From G963668345 sp965226215 (GTDB lineage: Bacteria; Acidobacteriota; Terriglobia; Bryobacterales; UBA6623): a stretch of DNA of 64,000 nucleotides. The stretch covers positions 1,054,001 through 1,118,000 of the forward strand of contig CBDDCH010000002.1 of NCBI GenBank assembly GCA_965226215.1, given 5' to 3'. The position numbers were made by a program, and so were the translations under genes. This document shows positions 36,283 to 44,002 of the stretch, piece after piece (the stretch's first letter is position 1; each line of letters begins with the position of its first letter). The notes under the pieces were generated by a model. That model made no database searches. It saw only the letters and a program-made list of their open reading frames with translations, and was not told the origin of the DNA.

Positions 36283-36304
36283 AGTTGCCATTCAAGTTAA
36301 GCAT

Positions 36305-36619
36305 CTGCCGATTCCTCTCGCTGAAGTTACGTGTATCCGGCTAGATCATAGGCCATGCGGGAGTTTGGTTTCAACATAGCTGATGAGGAGACCCATGACA
36401 TTGCCAGTCAGAGCTGCCCGGCTTTCGCAAGCTTCCCCGGGGCCTCAGGCAGCGTAAACCCCTGTGTCCTCGGTCGCGGCTGGAGCAGCGATGGACGGGC
36501 AGAAGCGCCGGTCCCTACTCATCGAGGCTAGACTCGGGGGCCCGTTCAACTTGCCAGTCCGTCATCTTCAAATGATCTTAGGTCGGCGCCAACCCCCGTG
36601 CTAGAATGGTGAGCCATTC
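36305..36619. other. Spacer between disrupted gene and ABC exporter
   Basis: Nothing recognisable is present. It should contain the promoter of the disrupted membrane protein/SET pair (minus strand) and that of the ABC exporter (plus strand). Confidence 0.4.
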
Positions 36620-37636
36620 ATGCTGGGTCAGGTCGAAGCGGTCAACCTGGTCAAGGAATTCCGCACATTTCAGCGTCGGGAGGGCCTCGGGGGGTCTGTC
36701 CGCGATCTGTTCTCGCGCAACTACACGCGCCTGAAAGCAGTCGACTCGGTCACTTTCACCCTCAGGCCGGGCGACATGGTGGGCTACATCGGACCCAATG
36801 GCGCGGGCAAGTCGACATCCGTCAAGATGCTCACCGGGATCCTGGTTCCGACCTCCGGTTCCGTCACCGCCAACGGCTTCACGCCCTACCGCGAGCGCAT
36901 GGCGTACACCCGCACGATCGGGGCTGTTTTCGGCCAGCGCACACAGCTGTGGTGGGACATCGCGGTCGTCGAGTCATTCCGGCTCCTGAAGAGAATCTAC
37001 GACGTCAGCGACCGAGACTACGAAGCCCGCATGACGCGCTTCGATGAAATCCTCGAAATCAAGCGCTATCTTCATCAGCCGGTTCGAAAACTAAGCCTTG
37101 GTGAGCGGATGCGCTGCGACCTCGCGGCCGCGCTGTTGCACAACCCGCCGCTGTTGTTTCTCGATGAACCCACGATCGGTCTCGACCTGCTCGCCAAGGA
37201 GAGCATCCGCGAGTTCCTGAAGGAAGTCAATCGTAAGTTCGGGACCACCATACTTCTGACGACGCACGATCTATCGGATATCGAGGAACTTTGCAGCCGG
37301 CTGATGATCATCGACCGGGGACGAATCCTTTTCGACGGGCCGCTGGCCGAACTGAAGCGCATGCTCTGGCGCCAAAATCAGATCCGCTTCGAACTCAAGG
37401 AACGCGAGCAGGCGGCCATGATCGAACAGGTCGAGCTCCCTGACGTCGATCGGGAGCGTATCGATGAGCTGACCTATCTCTTCTCCTACAACCGTGACAA
37501 CTACACCTCCGGCGAGGTGATCCGCCGAGTCGTGGCGGCGGTGGACGTTCGTGAAATCTTCATGGCCGAGGAATCAATCGAGCAAATCGTCAAACGCATC
37601 TATACCGAACGACAGGTGCCTGAGTTCGAGAGCTGA
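36620..37636 (+). CDS. ABC-2 exporter ATP-binding protein
   Basis: This 338-residue ATPase has Walker A GPNGAGKST, the signature LSLGERMRCDLAAALL, Walker B LLFLDEPTIGLD and the switch His in LLTTHDLSD. The N-terminal extension (RREGLGGSVRDLFSRNYTRL) and a C-terminal region of about 100 residues match the group linked to DUF990-type permeases. It couples ATP hydrolysis to export across the inner membrane. Its stop overlaps the permease start. Confidence 0.93.
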   Translation: MLGQVEAVNLVKEFRTFQRREGLGGSVRDLFSRNYTRLKAVDSVTFTLRPGDMVGYIGPNGAGKSTSVKMLTGILVPTSGSVTANGFTPYRERMAYTRTIGAVFGQRTQLWWDIAVVESFRLLKRIYDVSDRDYEARMTRFDEILEIKRYLHQPVRKLSLGERMRCDLAAALLHNPPLLFLDEPTIGLDLLAKESIREFLKEVNRKFGTTILLTTHDLSDIEELCSRLMIIDRGRILFDGPLAELKRMLWRQNQIRFELKEREQAAMIEQVELPDVDRERIDELTYLFSYNRDNYTSGEVIRRVVAAVDVREIFMAEESIEQIVKRIYTERQVPEFES

Positions 37637-38457
37637 TGACGCCGTCGGCCGCTTCCCAAAGCCTTCGCAACTACCTGGAATATTCGCGCATCGGGTTCGT
37701 CAACATCCTGGCCTTTCGGCTGCGCTATTACACCGGCGTCGCGACCTACTTGATCAACGTGACGGTGTATTACTTCATCTGGAAGGCGCTGTATCAGACC
37801 GATGCCGAGTTTGCTCGCGGCTTCAGCTTCGAAGACATGGTCACCTACGTGGCGGTGGGCTGGGTGATCCGCTCCGTCTATTTCAACAACGTCGATCAAA
37901 ACATGGCCTCGGACGTGATGGAAGGCACCATCGCACTCTCGATGCTCAAACCGGTCACCATACAGGCCCGTTACATCGGCCAGGCGCTCGGGGAAGCCGG
38001 TTTTCGCCTGCTGTTGCTGACCGCGCCCACAGCACTCGTCATTACACTGATTTTCCCCGTTCAGCCGCCGGCAGGCAGGGTCTACTTTCTGCTGTTCCTC
38101 GTCTCTCTTGTCGCCAGTGTCTTTCTGATGGCGGCGCTCAACTTCTTAATAGGAACTTCGGCCGTTCGCTTGAAGTCGATCCTGGGACTGCTGAGGGCCA
38201 AGTTCTTCGTTCTGGAAATGCTTTCCGGCCTGCTCGTTCCGATGACGATGTTCCCGCCCGCCGTGCAAACCGCTCTTTCCTACCTGCCTTTCCAGCACAT
38301 TGCTTACACGCCGCTGAGCATCTATCTGGGGAAGTTGAACTTCGCCGAGGTTCGAGAAGCGCTGTTCGTCCAACTGGCCTGGGTGCTAATTCTGGCGGTG
38401 CTCGGCGGCTGGTTCTGGAAGGCGATGTCTCGCAAGATCACGATTCACGGCGGCTAG
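37636..38457 (+). CDS. ABC-2 family permease (DUF990-like)
   Basis: This 273-residue protein has about six membrane helices and begins YLEYSRIGFVNILAFRLRYY, as in the COG4587-type permeases. In most genomes this ATPase type works with two different permeases in a row. Here only one follows and the next 700 bp hold no intact gene. Either this permease acts as a homodimer or the partner was lost. The substrate is unknown. Confidence 0.86.
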   Translation: MTPSAASQSLRNYLEYSRIGFVNILAFRLRYYTGVATYLINVTVYYFIWKALYQTDAEFARGFSFEDMVTYVAVGWVIRSVYFNNVDQNMASDVMEGTIALSMLKPVTIQARYIGQALGEAGFRLLLLTAPTALVITLIFPVQPPAGRVYFLLFLVSLVASVFLMAALNFLIGTSAVRLKSILGLLRAKFFVLEMLSGLLVPMTMFPPAVQTALSYLPFQHIAYTPLSIYLGKLNFAEVREALFVQLAWVLILAVLGGWFWKAMSRKITIHGG

Positions 38458-38749
38458 CTCCCGTCCGGGCTCAAATCAGGAAACCGCCGCGAATCGTAGC
38501 CGGTCCGTCGATTTTGTGCTCAGAACCGTAGGCTAGGTGTGACCTTTCAACCGGTTGTTCATTCGGACCGGAGAAGCTGGGGTTGTCGGACAACGACGAC
38601 CCCGGAGAGACCTCATGAACATCCATCAGAACGTGGGCGACCATGTTCCGCCGCGGCGGTGCGCCGATCCAAGAAGCTCTTCGAGATGTGGCCCGCCGCC
38701 TCAGGTTCAGGTGACACTAAGTTATTGAAATAGCTTGTTTTATCTTCCA

Positions 38750-38771
38750 ATTGGCTTTGTTTGGTAATTTC
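38750..38771. repeat. Short dispersed motif ATTGGCTTTGTTTGGTAA, copy 3
   Basis: Identical over 22 bp to 3689-3710 and similar to 3451-3470. Confidence 0.7.
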
Positions 38772-38841
38772 TTTGAGTCGGGTGCTTCCGCGGGCGAAAA
38801 AGCCGTTGGAAGGGCCCGCGCCCCGATGGTGTTGGGGCGGA

Positions 38842-38935
38842 CGCGGGTTCATTCATGCCGAGCGGCCTCATCTCTGGACCGCTCGCTCACACTCGCGGCT
38901 CGGCGCTCTGGGATATCAAGGGCGCAGCCCGTGGC
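38842..38935. repeat. CTGGACCGCTCGCTCACACT dispersed repeat, copy 2
   Basis: Matches 16265-16354 nearly base for base over about 90 bp, including GGGATATCAAGGGCG(G/C)AGCCC. Confidence 0.75.
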
Positions 38936-39184
38936 CGGTAGATTGGAATCGGACCGACAGTGCCCTGGCAGGAATTCTCGTAACTGGTGAGCGAGATACG
39001 ATCTCACGTCGGAAAGGCGTGTTGCAGGAAGAGCCGACAGCGGGCTGGATGGAGCAGACGCGGCGGCGTGCCACACGCTCGGGCAAGCCATTGGCAAACA
39101 AAAGACTTGGTGCGGGAACTCGAACCGCGAAAGGGAGTGGATCTGCAGGTCCGGCCACCGGGTCGGCCCGTCAAGGAAGCCGCC

Positions 39185-39325
39185 GCAACAGCCGCCACGG
39201 CAATCCAGAAAGGGATCCCCCTGCCGGCGCTTCAGCGCCTGCTAGGCCATAACACACTGCTGACGACTGAGATCTACCTCAACCTCTCCCCCGAGCACGT
39301 TGTCGAAGCGTTTCAGCAGAAGTGG
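39185..39325 (+). pseudogene. C-terminal relic of a tyrosine recombinase/integrase
   Basis: About 45 codons read AIQKGIPLPALQRLLGHNTL and TTEIYLNLSPEHVVEAFQ. That is the conserved C-terminus of tyrosine recombinases: LGH box, TTxIY with the nucleophilic Tyr, then the terminal helix. The upstream catalytic Arg box and the core-binding domain are not in any frame nearby. No attachment site or other phage gene accompanies it. Confidence 0.65.
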
Positions 39326-39331
39326 TTGCCG

Positions 39332-40032
39332 CTAGGCCACGAGATTTTGATCTTCGCGCATTTCATTGCAGGCCTCTTTTGCGCGGCTGGGGCCGTGCTT
39401 ACTCGCCTCTAGATGCAGAGACTGGGGACGCTGCTTCACAAATTCAGCAAATGCTTCCGGCTCGAGGGGAGGACTAATTAGATAGCCCTGGACCTCGTCA
39501 CACCTGTTCCGTCGCAAAAACGCCAATTGTTCAGTGGTTTCGACACCCTCGAAGATCACCTTCAGGTTTAAGCCACGGGCAAACGAAATCAGCGCGGCGG
39601 CAATGGGTGCCTCGCCTCCAGCCCCGGTGATTTCGTCAAGGAAGGTCCCATCAATCTTTAGGCCTGTCACCGAGAAACGACGAAGATACAGAACCGAGGA
39701 ATATCCTGTGCCAAAGTCATCGAGGTAAATTTGCACCCCGCTGGCGTGTAGCTGATGGAGTGCTTCTACCGATGTATCGCCGCCCTCGATTAAGGTGCTT
39801 TCGGTCAACTCCAACTGCAATGACGTTGGGCTCAAACCCGTTTCGAGCAGGCATTGGCTCACAACCTCGAACCAGTCCGCACTCCGGATGTTGCCGGCGA
39901 ATAAGAGTCTCGCACTCGGTGGTCTGCCAAGAGTTCAGAGAGAAATGGGTTGGTAGTGGATGACGAATTCGCCTCGCTCCACAGCCCGTCGAAGGCTGCT
40001 TTCCAGCTGCGCGAGACCCAAAGACAGTAAAC
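39332..40032 (-). pseudogene. EAL-domain (c-di-GMP phosphodiesterase) relic with internal deletion
   Basis: Two out-of-frame pieces of one EAL domain are seen on the minus strand. The upstream piece reads LESSLRRAVERGEFVIHYQP and ends at TGA near 39951. The downstream piece resumes at SARLLFAGNIRSADWFEVVS and runs through LQLELTEST, YLDDFGTGYSS and IFEGVETTEQL to the stop at 39332. About 70 central codons, including the EAL signature itself, are missing. It lies downstream of the PilZ gene on the same strand and was probably part of the same unit. Confidence 0.8.
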
Positions 40033-40079
40033 CGTTATCGAGCAACTCCTAACCCCGCCGCTTTGGCAATGAATGTATC

Positions 40080-40460
40080 CTAGGTTCCTTGGGTTGTCGG
40101 AGCCACTGGGGATGGGCGGGCAAAGACTTCTTTCAACGGTGCCGGGTCCTCGCGCATGAACTGATAGCGGCGGATCGTCGTGGCAACGCCTAGTCGACCC
40201 TTGGTCGGCAACGTTTCGGCCCGTGTCGTGCGCCCCTGGCAACGCACCTGAACTCCTTCAACATCTTGAAGCGTTACTATAAACTCAATGGGCGCTCCCG
40301 GAGTAACGTCGCTGTCGATCTCAAAGTAAGCCCCACAGGCACTCAAGTTTCTCGTCCGGCCCAGGCAGTTAACCGCTCTCTTCTCGACACGTACCACGTG
40401 GACGGGCAGCACCAAATCGAAGCGCAACGACCTTCGTCGCTCAGGGAACCGGGATGGCAT
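40080..40460 (-). CDS. PilZ-domain protein (c-di-GMP binding)
   Basis: This 126-residue protein is essentially one PilZ domain. The c-di-GMP binding pattern is visible as ERRRSLRFD (RxxxR) and NLSACGAYFEI ((D/N)xSxxG-like, with Asn in the first place). It would bind c-di-GMP and signal to an unknown partner. The EAL relic lies downstream and the DNA glycosylase gene ends 18 bp upstream, all on the minus strand. Confidence 0.85.
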   Translation of the reverse strand: MPSRFPERRRSLRFDLVLPVHVVRVEKRAVNCLGRTRNLSACGAYFEIDSDVTPGAPIEFIVTLQDVEGVQVRCQGRTTRAETLPTKGRLGVATTIRRYQFMREDPAPLKEVFARPSPVAPTTQGT

Positions 40461-40478
40461 CGGTCTCCGACCGACCGC

Positions 40479-41378
40479 TTATGGGCCGCCAAGCGCCTCT
40501 AGTTCTTCGAGAGTTCGAGGCCAATCCTTCTTGAGCAGACGGGAAAGCGCGCGATCGGCCAGCAACCGACCTCCGGTCTGGCACGGCGGGCAATAGTTCG
40601 TCTCGTTTTCCGCGTAGCGAATGCGCTGGATCGGCGCGCCACAATCAGGACAGGGCTTTCCATAGCGTCCGTGCACAGCCATTCCGTCTCGGAACGCGGT
40701 CACCTTGCGCGGGAAGCCCCCACCGGCTTCCGCGCGTAGGCGGTCGATCCACAACGTCAGCGTCTGCCGGGCGGCCTCGTACAGGCGCCGCATTTCGTGT
40801 GGCGCCAGTTTCCGGGTCAAGGCGAGAGGCGACAGCCGGGCGCAATGAAGGATCTCGTCGGAATAGGCGTTCCCGATTCCACTCAAAAGCCGAGGGTCCG
40901 TCAGAGCGCGCTTCAGGGTGTGGTTTCGCGACGTAAGGGCGGCGGAAAAAGCAGGGAAGTCCGCCTCGAGAACCTCCAACCCGCCCGGGTCGTGCACCCG
41001 CAGCGCATCTTTGCCCCCGAAAACGTGCAGCGAAGCCCGCTTCTTCGACCCGGCCTCTGTGAGCACGAGAGTCCCGTTGGGAAAGTCAAATGCAGCCAGG
41101 GCGCTCCCTCCGGCGAGCTTCGCTCCCGCGTCTCTCCAGTGCAATCGCCCGGCGATCATTAGATGCAGCAATAGCCAGAGATCATCCTCCAAGCCAAGCG
41201 CGATGCGCTTACCGCAGCGCCGTATTTCACGAACCTGCTTGTCCCGGACATCATCAAGAGGCGGCTCGGCCGTGCGCAGCAGGAAGGGACTGGCTATCCG
41301 GACCCGGGCCAGCCGTTGACCCAAGACGCGCTGTTCCAGCGCCTCGATATAAACGACGATGTCCGGCAACTCGGGCAA
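40479..41378 (-). CDS. mutM: Formamidopyrimidine-DNA glycosylase (Fpg/MutM/Nei family)
   Basis: This base-excision repair enzyme removes oxidised bases. I start it at TTG 41378 so that the protein begins (M)PELPDIVVYIEALEQ, placing the catalytic Pro at residue 2 and Glu at 3 as the family requires; the open frame extends 13 codons further upstream. The helix-two-turn-helix region (DPRLLSGIGNAYSDEILH) and the C-terminal zinc finger CPDCGAPIQ..NYCPPCQ are present. After the finger there is an unusual tail of about 30 residues. Fpg and Nei specificity cannot be separated with certainty. Confidence 0.9.
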   Translation of the reverse strand: MPELPDIVVYIEALEQRVLGQRLARVRIASPFLLRTAEPPLDDVRDKQVREIRRCGKRIALGLEDDLWLLLHLMIAGRLHWRDAGAKLAGGSALAAFDFPNGTLVLTEAGSKKRASLHVFGGKDALRVHDPGGLEVLEADFPAFSAALTSRNHTLKRALTDPRLLSGIGNAYSDEILHCARLSPLALTRKLAPHEMRRLYEAARQTLTLWIDRLRAEAGGGFPRKVTAFRDGMAVHGRYGKPCPDCGAPIQRIRYAENETNYCPPCQTGGRLLADRALSRLLKKDWPRTLEELEALGGP

Positions 41379-41564
41379 GCTGCCCCTCAGCTTGCCAACT
41401 TCCCAGGGCGGAATCAATCAGCCTGGAGCGGTCCCTCTCCCTAGCTAGCAGCCCGTGGTGAGAGTCCTTGGCCTCAAAAAATGGGTACAGCAGTCACCGA
41501 CTTTCGTCGTGTAATCCGTACTCTTCGTTGGTCTGCGGGCTAATGTGCACGGGATGGAGTCATC

Positions 41565-41592
41565 ACTGGACCGCTCCCTGGCGGTCGCGGCT
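41565..41592. repeat. CTGGACCGCTCCCT..GGTCGCGGCTC core
   Basis: Matches the core at 12882-12909 inside the MITE (GACCG..CGGTC stem), and the first part of the longer repeats at 16265 and 38842. Confidence 0.6.
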
Positions 41593-41730
41593 CTGAATGA
41601 CCACGATTGTGACTAAGCGAGTTGGCGACGGCGGTCTCCCTTTTTTCGCCGCACCTAACTTCTATCACTACCACGGGCTGCTGGGAGCCCCATAGACATA
41701 GAGGTAACGGTTCATAAACGGCACAAGACC

Positions 41731-41772
41731 CGACACGAGTGTCGGCTCGGCAAGCAGGAGTGCTTGCGCCAC
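41731..41772. repeat. Double-hairpin dispersed repeat, copy 3
   Basis: CGACAC-GA-GTGTCG (41731-41744), CTCG, GCAAGC..GCTTGC (41750-41767), then GCCAC: the same skeleton as 2054-2095 with compensating changes in the arms, which implies that pairing is conserved. Confidence 0.7.
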
Positions 41773-41951
41773 GTGTGTGCCGAGGGCACGACATGTCGCC
41801 CGTACCTTGTGTTGGGGGCGCCCCGCCTCGAGAGCTGAGAGTGCTCCGCACCAAAGTTGAATGTTTTCACGCCGACTCAGACACCCGCACGGTTCAAGTT
41901 TGCCTTAGGCTCGCCGATACGCACTCACAGAGGGCCGGAAACACTTAGCCC

Positions 41952-42713
41952 ATGGACCTGGCGACGATCATCGGCATTGCTCTGTCCACACTGCTCGTGC
42001 TGGCCTCCATTTTCATGGGGGGCTCGCCGATCATGTTCGTCAACGTCCCTTCCATGCTAGTGGTCATTGGAGGAACGATCGGAACGACGCTCGTGAGAAA
42101 CCCTCTCAGTGCCGTGCTGGGCACTTTCGGGGTTGCCGCCAAGGCTTTCACGACGAAGGTGCCGGCGCCCGAGCAGTTGATCAGCGAGGTCCTCGAGCTA
42201 TCGAGAACGGCCCGGAAGGAACTGCTGGCGTTGGAAAAAGCCGTGATCAGCTACCCCTTTCTGGCTAAAGGCATCTCACTGTGTGTGGACGCAGTAGAGG
42301 TAGAACGAATTCGAATGGTATTGGAAAACGACATTCGCTCTACTGCCAGCCGGCACAAGAGAGGCCAGCAAGTCCTGGAGGGTATGGGAGAGGCGGCACC
42401 GGCCTTCGGGATGATTGGAACCCTTATCGGGCTGGTTCAGATGCTCGCTGTTTTGGACGATCCCTCGTCCATTGGTCCGGCCATGGCGTTGGCTCTTCTC
42501 ACGACCCTGTATGGCGCCCTGATCGCCAACGTACTCTGTCTCCCTTTGGCTGACAAATTGAAAGTGCGCTCCGAGCAGGAGGTGCTCAGCATGACGCTTT
42601 GCCTGGAGGGGGTGATAGCCATCGCCGAGCGTAGCAATCCGTCTGCCATCGGAAGGCAGCTCAATGTCTTCATTTCGCCCAAGTTGCGTAAGGAGGACGC
42701 GAAAGCAGCCTGA
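41952..42713 (+). CDS. motA: Flagellar stator protein MotA/PomA
   Basis: This 253-residue four-helix membrane protein forms the ion channel of the flagellar stator with MotB. Helices lie at about 3-22, 33-50, 150-168 and 180-200. The conserved proline-containing segment EAAPAFGMIGTLIGLVQML is present. It starts at an ATG in the spacer and overlaps motB by one base (TGATG), so the two are coupled. Proton or sodium use cannot be decided, although the length fits PomA-like proteins. Confidence 0.93.
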   Translation: MDLATIIGIALSTLLVLASIFMGGSPIMFVNVPSMLVVIGGTIGTTLVRNPLSAVLGTFGVAAKAFTTKVPAPEQLISEVLELSRTARKELLALEKAVISYPFLAKGISLCVDAVEVERIRMVLENDIRSTASRHKRGQQVLEGMGEAAPAFGMIGTLIGLVQMLAVLDDPSSIGPAMALALLTTLYGALIANVLCLPLADKLKVRSEQEVLSMTLCLEGVIAIAERSNPSAIGRQLNVFISPKLRKEDAKAA

Positions 42714-43486
42714 TGGAGATGGATTCAGACGACGGCGGGAAGAAGGGAGCCCCGGCCTGGATCGTAACGTTCGCTGATCTGATGTCGTTGCTATTGACGT
42801 TCTTCGTGTTGCTGCTTTCTTTCTCGAACATGGAGATCGTCAAGTTCCGGACGATGGCGGGGTCGGTGCGGAACGCTTTGGGACTGAAGTCGGAGTTCGC
42901 GCTTTCCGACATTCCAACTGGAAGTAAGCTGTTGCCCCACGAAGACCCAAAGGAGGGCCAAGGGCAAGCGGTGGAGGAGATCGTGCGTGATCTGAGGCAG
43001 ATCCTCAAGGAGAACGGAATGGAGAAGAACGGAAGCGCCAAGATTGCCAAGCAGGGGGTCATGCTGCAGCTCAAAGGCGACCTCCTGTTCGAGTCCGGGC
43101 AAGCCACAATCAAACCCAAGGCACTACCCATCCTCGAGGGGTTAGCTCGATACATTTCGAATACGTCGCGAAACGTGGACGTGCTGGGCCACACAGACAA
43201 TAGGCCGATCGCCACGGCAGTCTTCCCCACCAACTGGGAACTTTCGGCGGCCCGCGCCGGCCGTGCGGTGCGGTACCTGGCTGAAAAAGGCGTGCCGGCC
43301 CAGCGTCTCCGCGCGATCGGCCACGCTGACACCGTGGGGGTAGCGAGCAACACCACTCAAGTTGGCCGGGCGGCCAATCGCCGAGTCGAGTTCGTCTTCG
43401 TAACTCGACTCCGCGAGGACGACCCAGAAGCCGAGCCGGCGGCGGGTGGGTCGAACAGCTCGTCCCAAGGAGCTCCCCGTGAATGA
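42713..43486 (+). CDS. motB: Flagellar stator protein MotB
   Basis: This 257-residue protein has one N-terminal helix with the ion-binding D22 (IVTFADLMSLLLTFFVLLLS), a plug/linker region, and a C-terminal OmpA-like peptidoglycan-binding domain (VDVLGHTDNRPI, NWELSAARAGRAVRYL, ANRRVEFVF). It anchors the stator to the cell wall. It ends in a short Ser/Gly tail and overlaps the fliL start. Confidence 0.94.
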   Translation: MEMDSDDGGKKGAPAWIVTFADLMSLLLTFFVLLLSFSNMEIVKFRTMAGSVRNALGLKSEFALSDIPTGSKLLPHEDPKEGQGQAVEEIVRDLRQILKENGMEKNGSAKIAKQGVMLQLKGDLLFESGQATIKPKALPILEGLARYISNTSRNVDVLGHTDNRPIATAVFPTNWELSAARAGRAVRYLAEKGVPAQRLRAIGHADTVGVASNTTQVGRAANRRVEFVFVTRLREDDPEAEPAAGGSNSSSQGAPRE

Positions 43487-43910
43487 GCGGCATAGGAAAG
43501 TGGGTTTGTTTGTCCTTGCGGCGATGCTTGCGATCGGCTTCGGGACGGCTTGCGACGACTCAGAGCCCGACAACGAAGCTGGTGATCAGGTCGAGCAAAC
43601 AATAGGCGTTTTGGAAATGGAAACCTTCTTGACAAACATCAACGACCCGGTGGGTGCGCGCCACGCCCGACTTCGTATAAAGCTGGCCATCGTGCCAGAA
43701 GAGCAGGTTGCGGAAATCAAGGCGGATTTCCTATTGATGGCCCGGCTGCGCGACCGAATCCTGACGCTGTTGACCTCGAAGACCTACCGGCAGCTAAACG
43801 ACGCCAAAGGGAAAGAGGTGTTTCGAAAGGAGATCCTCGAGCGCCTCAACCCGTTATTGGAGAAGGGCGAGGTCAAGGAAGTTCTTTTTTCCGACTTCGT
43901 TGTGCAGTAG
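43479..43910 (+). CDS. fliL: FliL-like flagellar basal body-associated protein
   Basis: This protein of about 143 residues has an N-terminal hydrophobic stretch (VGLFVLAAMLAIGFG) followed by Cys and an acidic linker. A FliL domain follows (FLTNINDPVGARHARLRIKL, ILTLLTSKTYRQL, KGKEVFRKEILERLNPLL, VLFSDFVVQ). I chose GTG at 43479, with AAGGAG at 43467-43472; it overlaps the motB stop. FliL rings support the stator. The helix is short and ends in Cys without a good lipobox. Confidence 0.85.
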   Translation: MNERHRKVGLFVLAAMLAIGFGTACDDSEPDNEAGDQVEQTIGVLEMETFLTNINDPVGARHARLRIKLAIVPEEQVAEIKADFLLMARLRDRILTLLTSKTYRQLNDAKGKEVFRKEILERLNPLLEKGEVKEVLFSDFVVQ

Positions 43911-44002
43911 GGCGAGTAACAGCCGACAAGGATAACCGCAGGAAGCCGCGGCTGAGACTCTGCTTCAAGGAGCACTTCCGCTAACCACGGCCTCGCGATG
44001 GA

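Larger units (their letters stand above)
34806..36304 (-). pseudogene. Small membrane protein with beta-rich domain, split by IS1595
   Basis: The 3' part (34806-35250) and 5' part (36283-36304) flank the IS1595 element. Removing the element and one 8-bp target copy restores one 152-codon frame that starts at an ATG (36304) with GAGAGG upstream. The restored protein begins with a membrane segment (GVASGLAVGIGTYLF) and a basic stretch. A region of alternating strands follows (RGKWRTKFYE, YDFRGTLRED, GSFTLKLRPDGKDLVGCYAW). I do not recognise the family; a membrane-anchored beta-barrel or lipocalin-like fold is a guess. The insertion after the seventh codon should abolish the product. Confidence 0.75.
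38458..39184. other. Repeat-containing spacer, no intact gene
   Basis: The spacer holds one copy of the short ATTGGCTTTGTTTGGTAA motif (38750-38771) and one long CTGGACCGCTCGC repeat (38842-38935). Small open frames here look non-coding. An integrase relic follows directly. Confidence 0.5.
41379..41951. other. 570-bp divergent spacer with two repeat types
   Basis: This lies between the minus-strand glycosylase group and the plus-strand motAB-fliL operon, so it should hold both promoters. It contains a GGACCGCTCCCTGGCGGTC core (41567-41585) and a double-hairpin repeat (41731-41772). No gene is seen. Confidence 0.5.

Noticed and set aside
38458..39412. Prophage or genomic island
   Set aside because: Only one integrase tail is present, with no phage genes, attachment sites or cargo.
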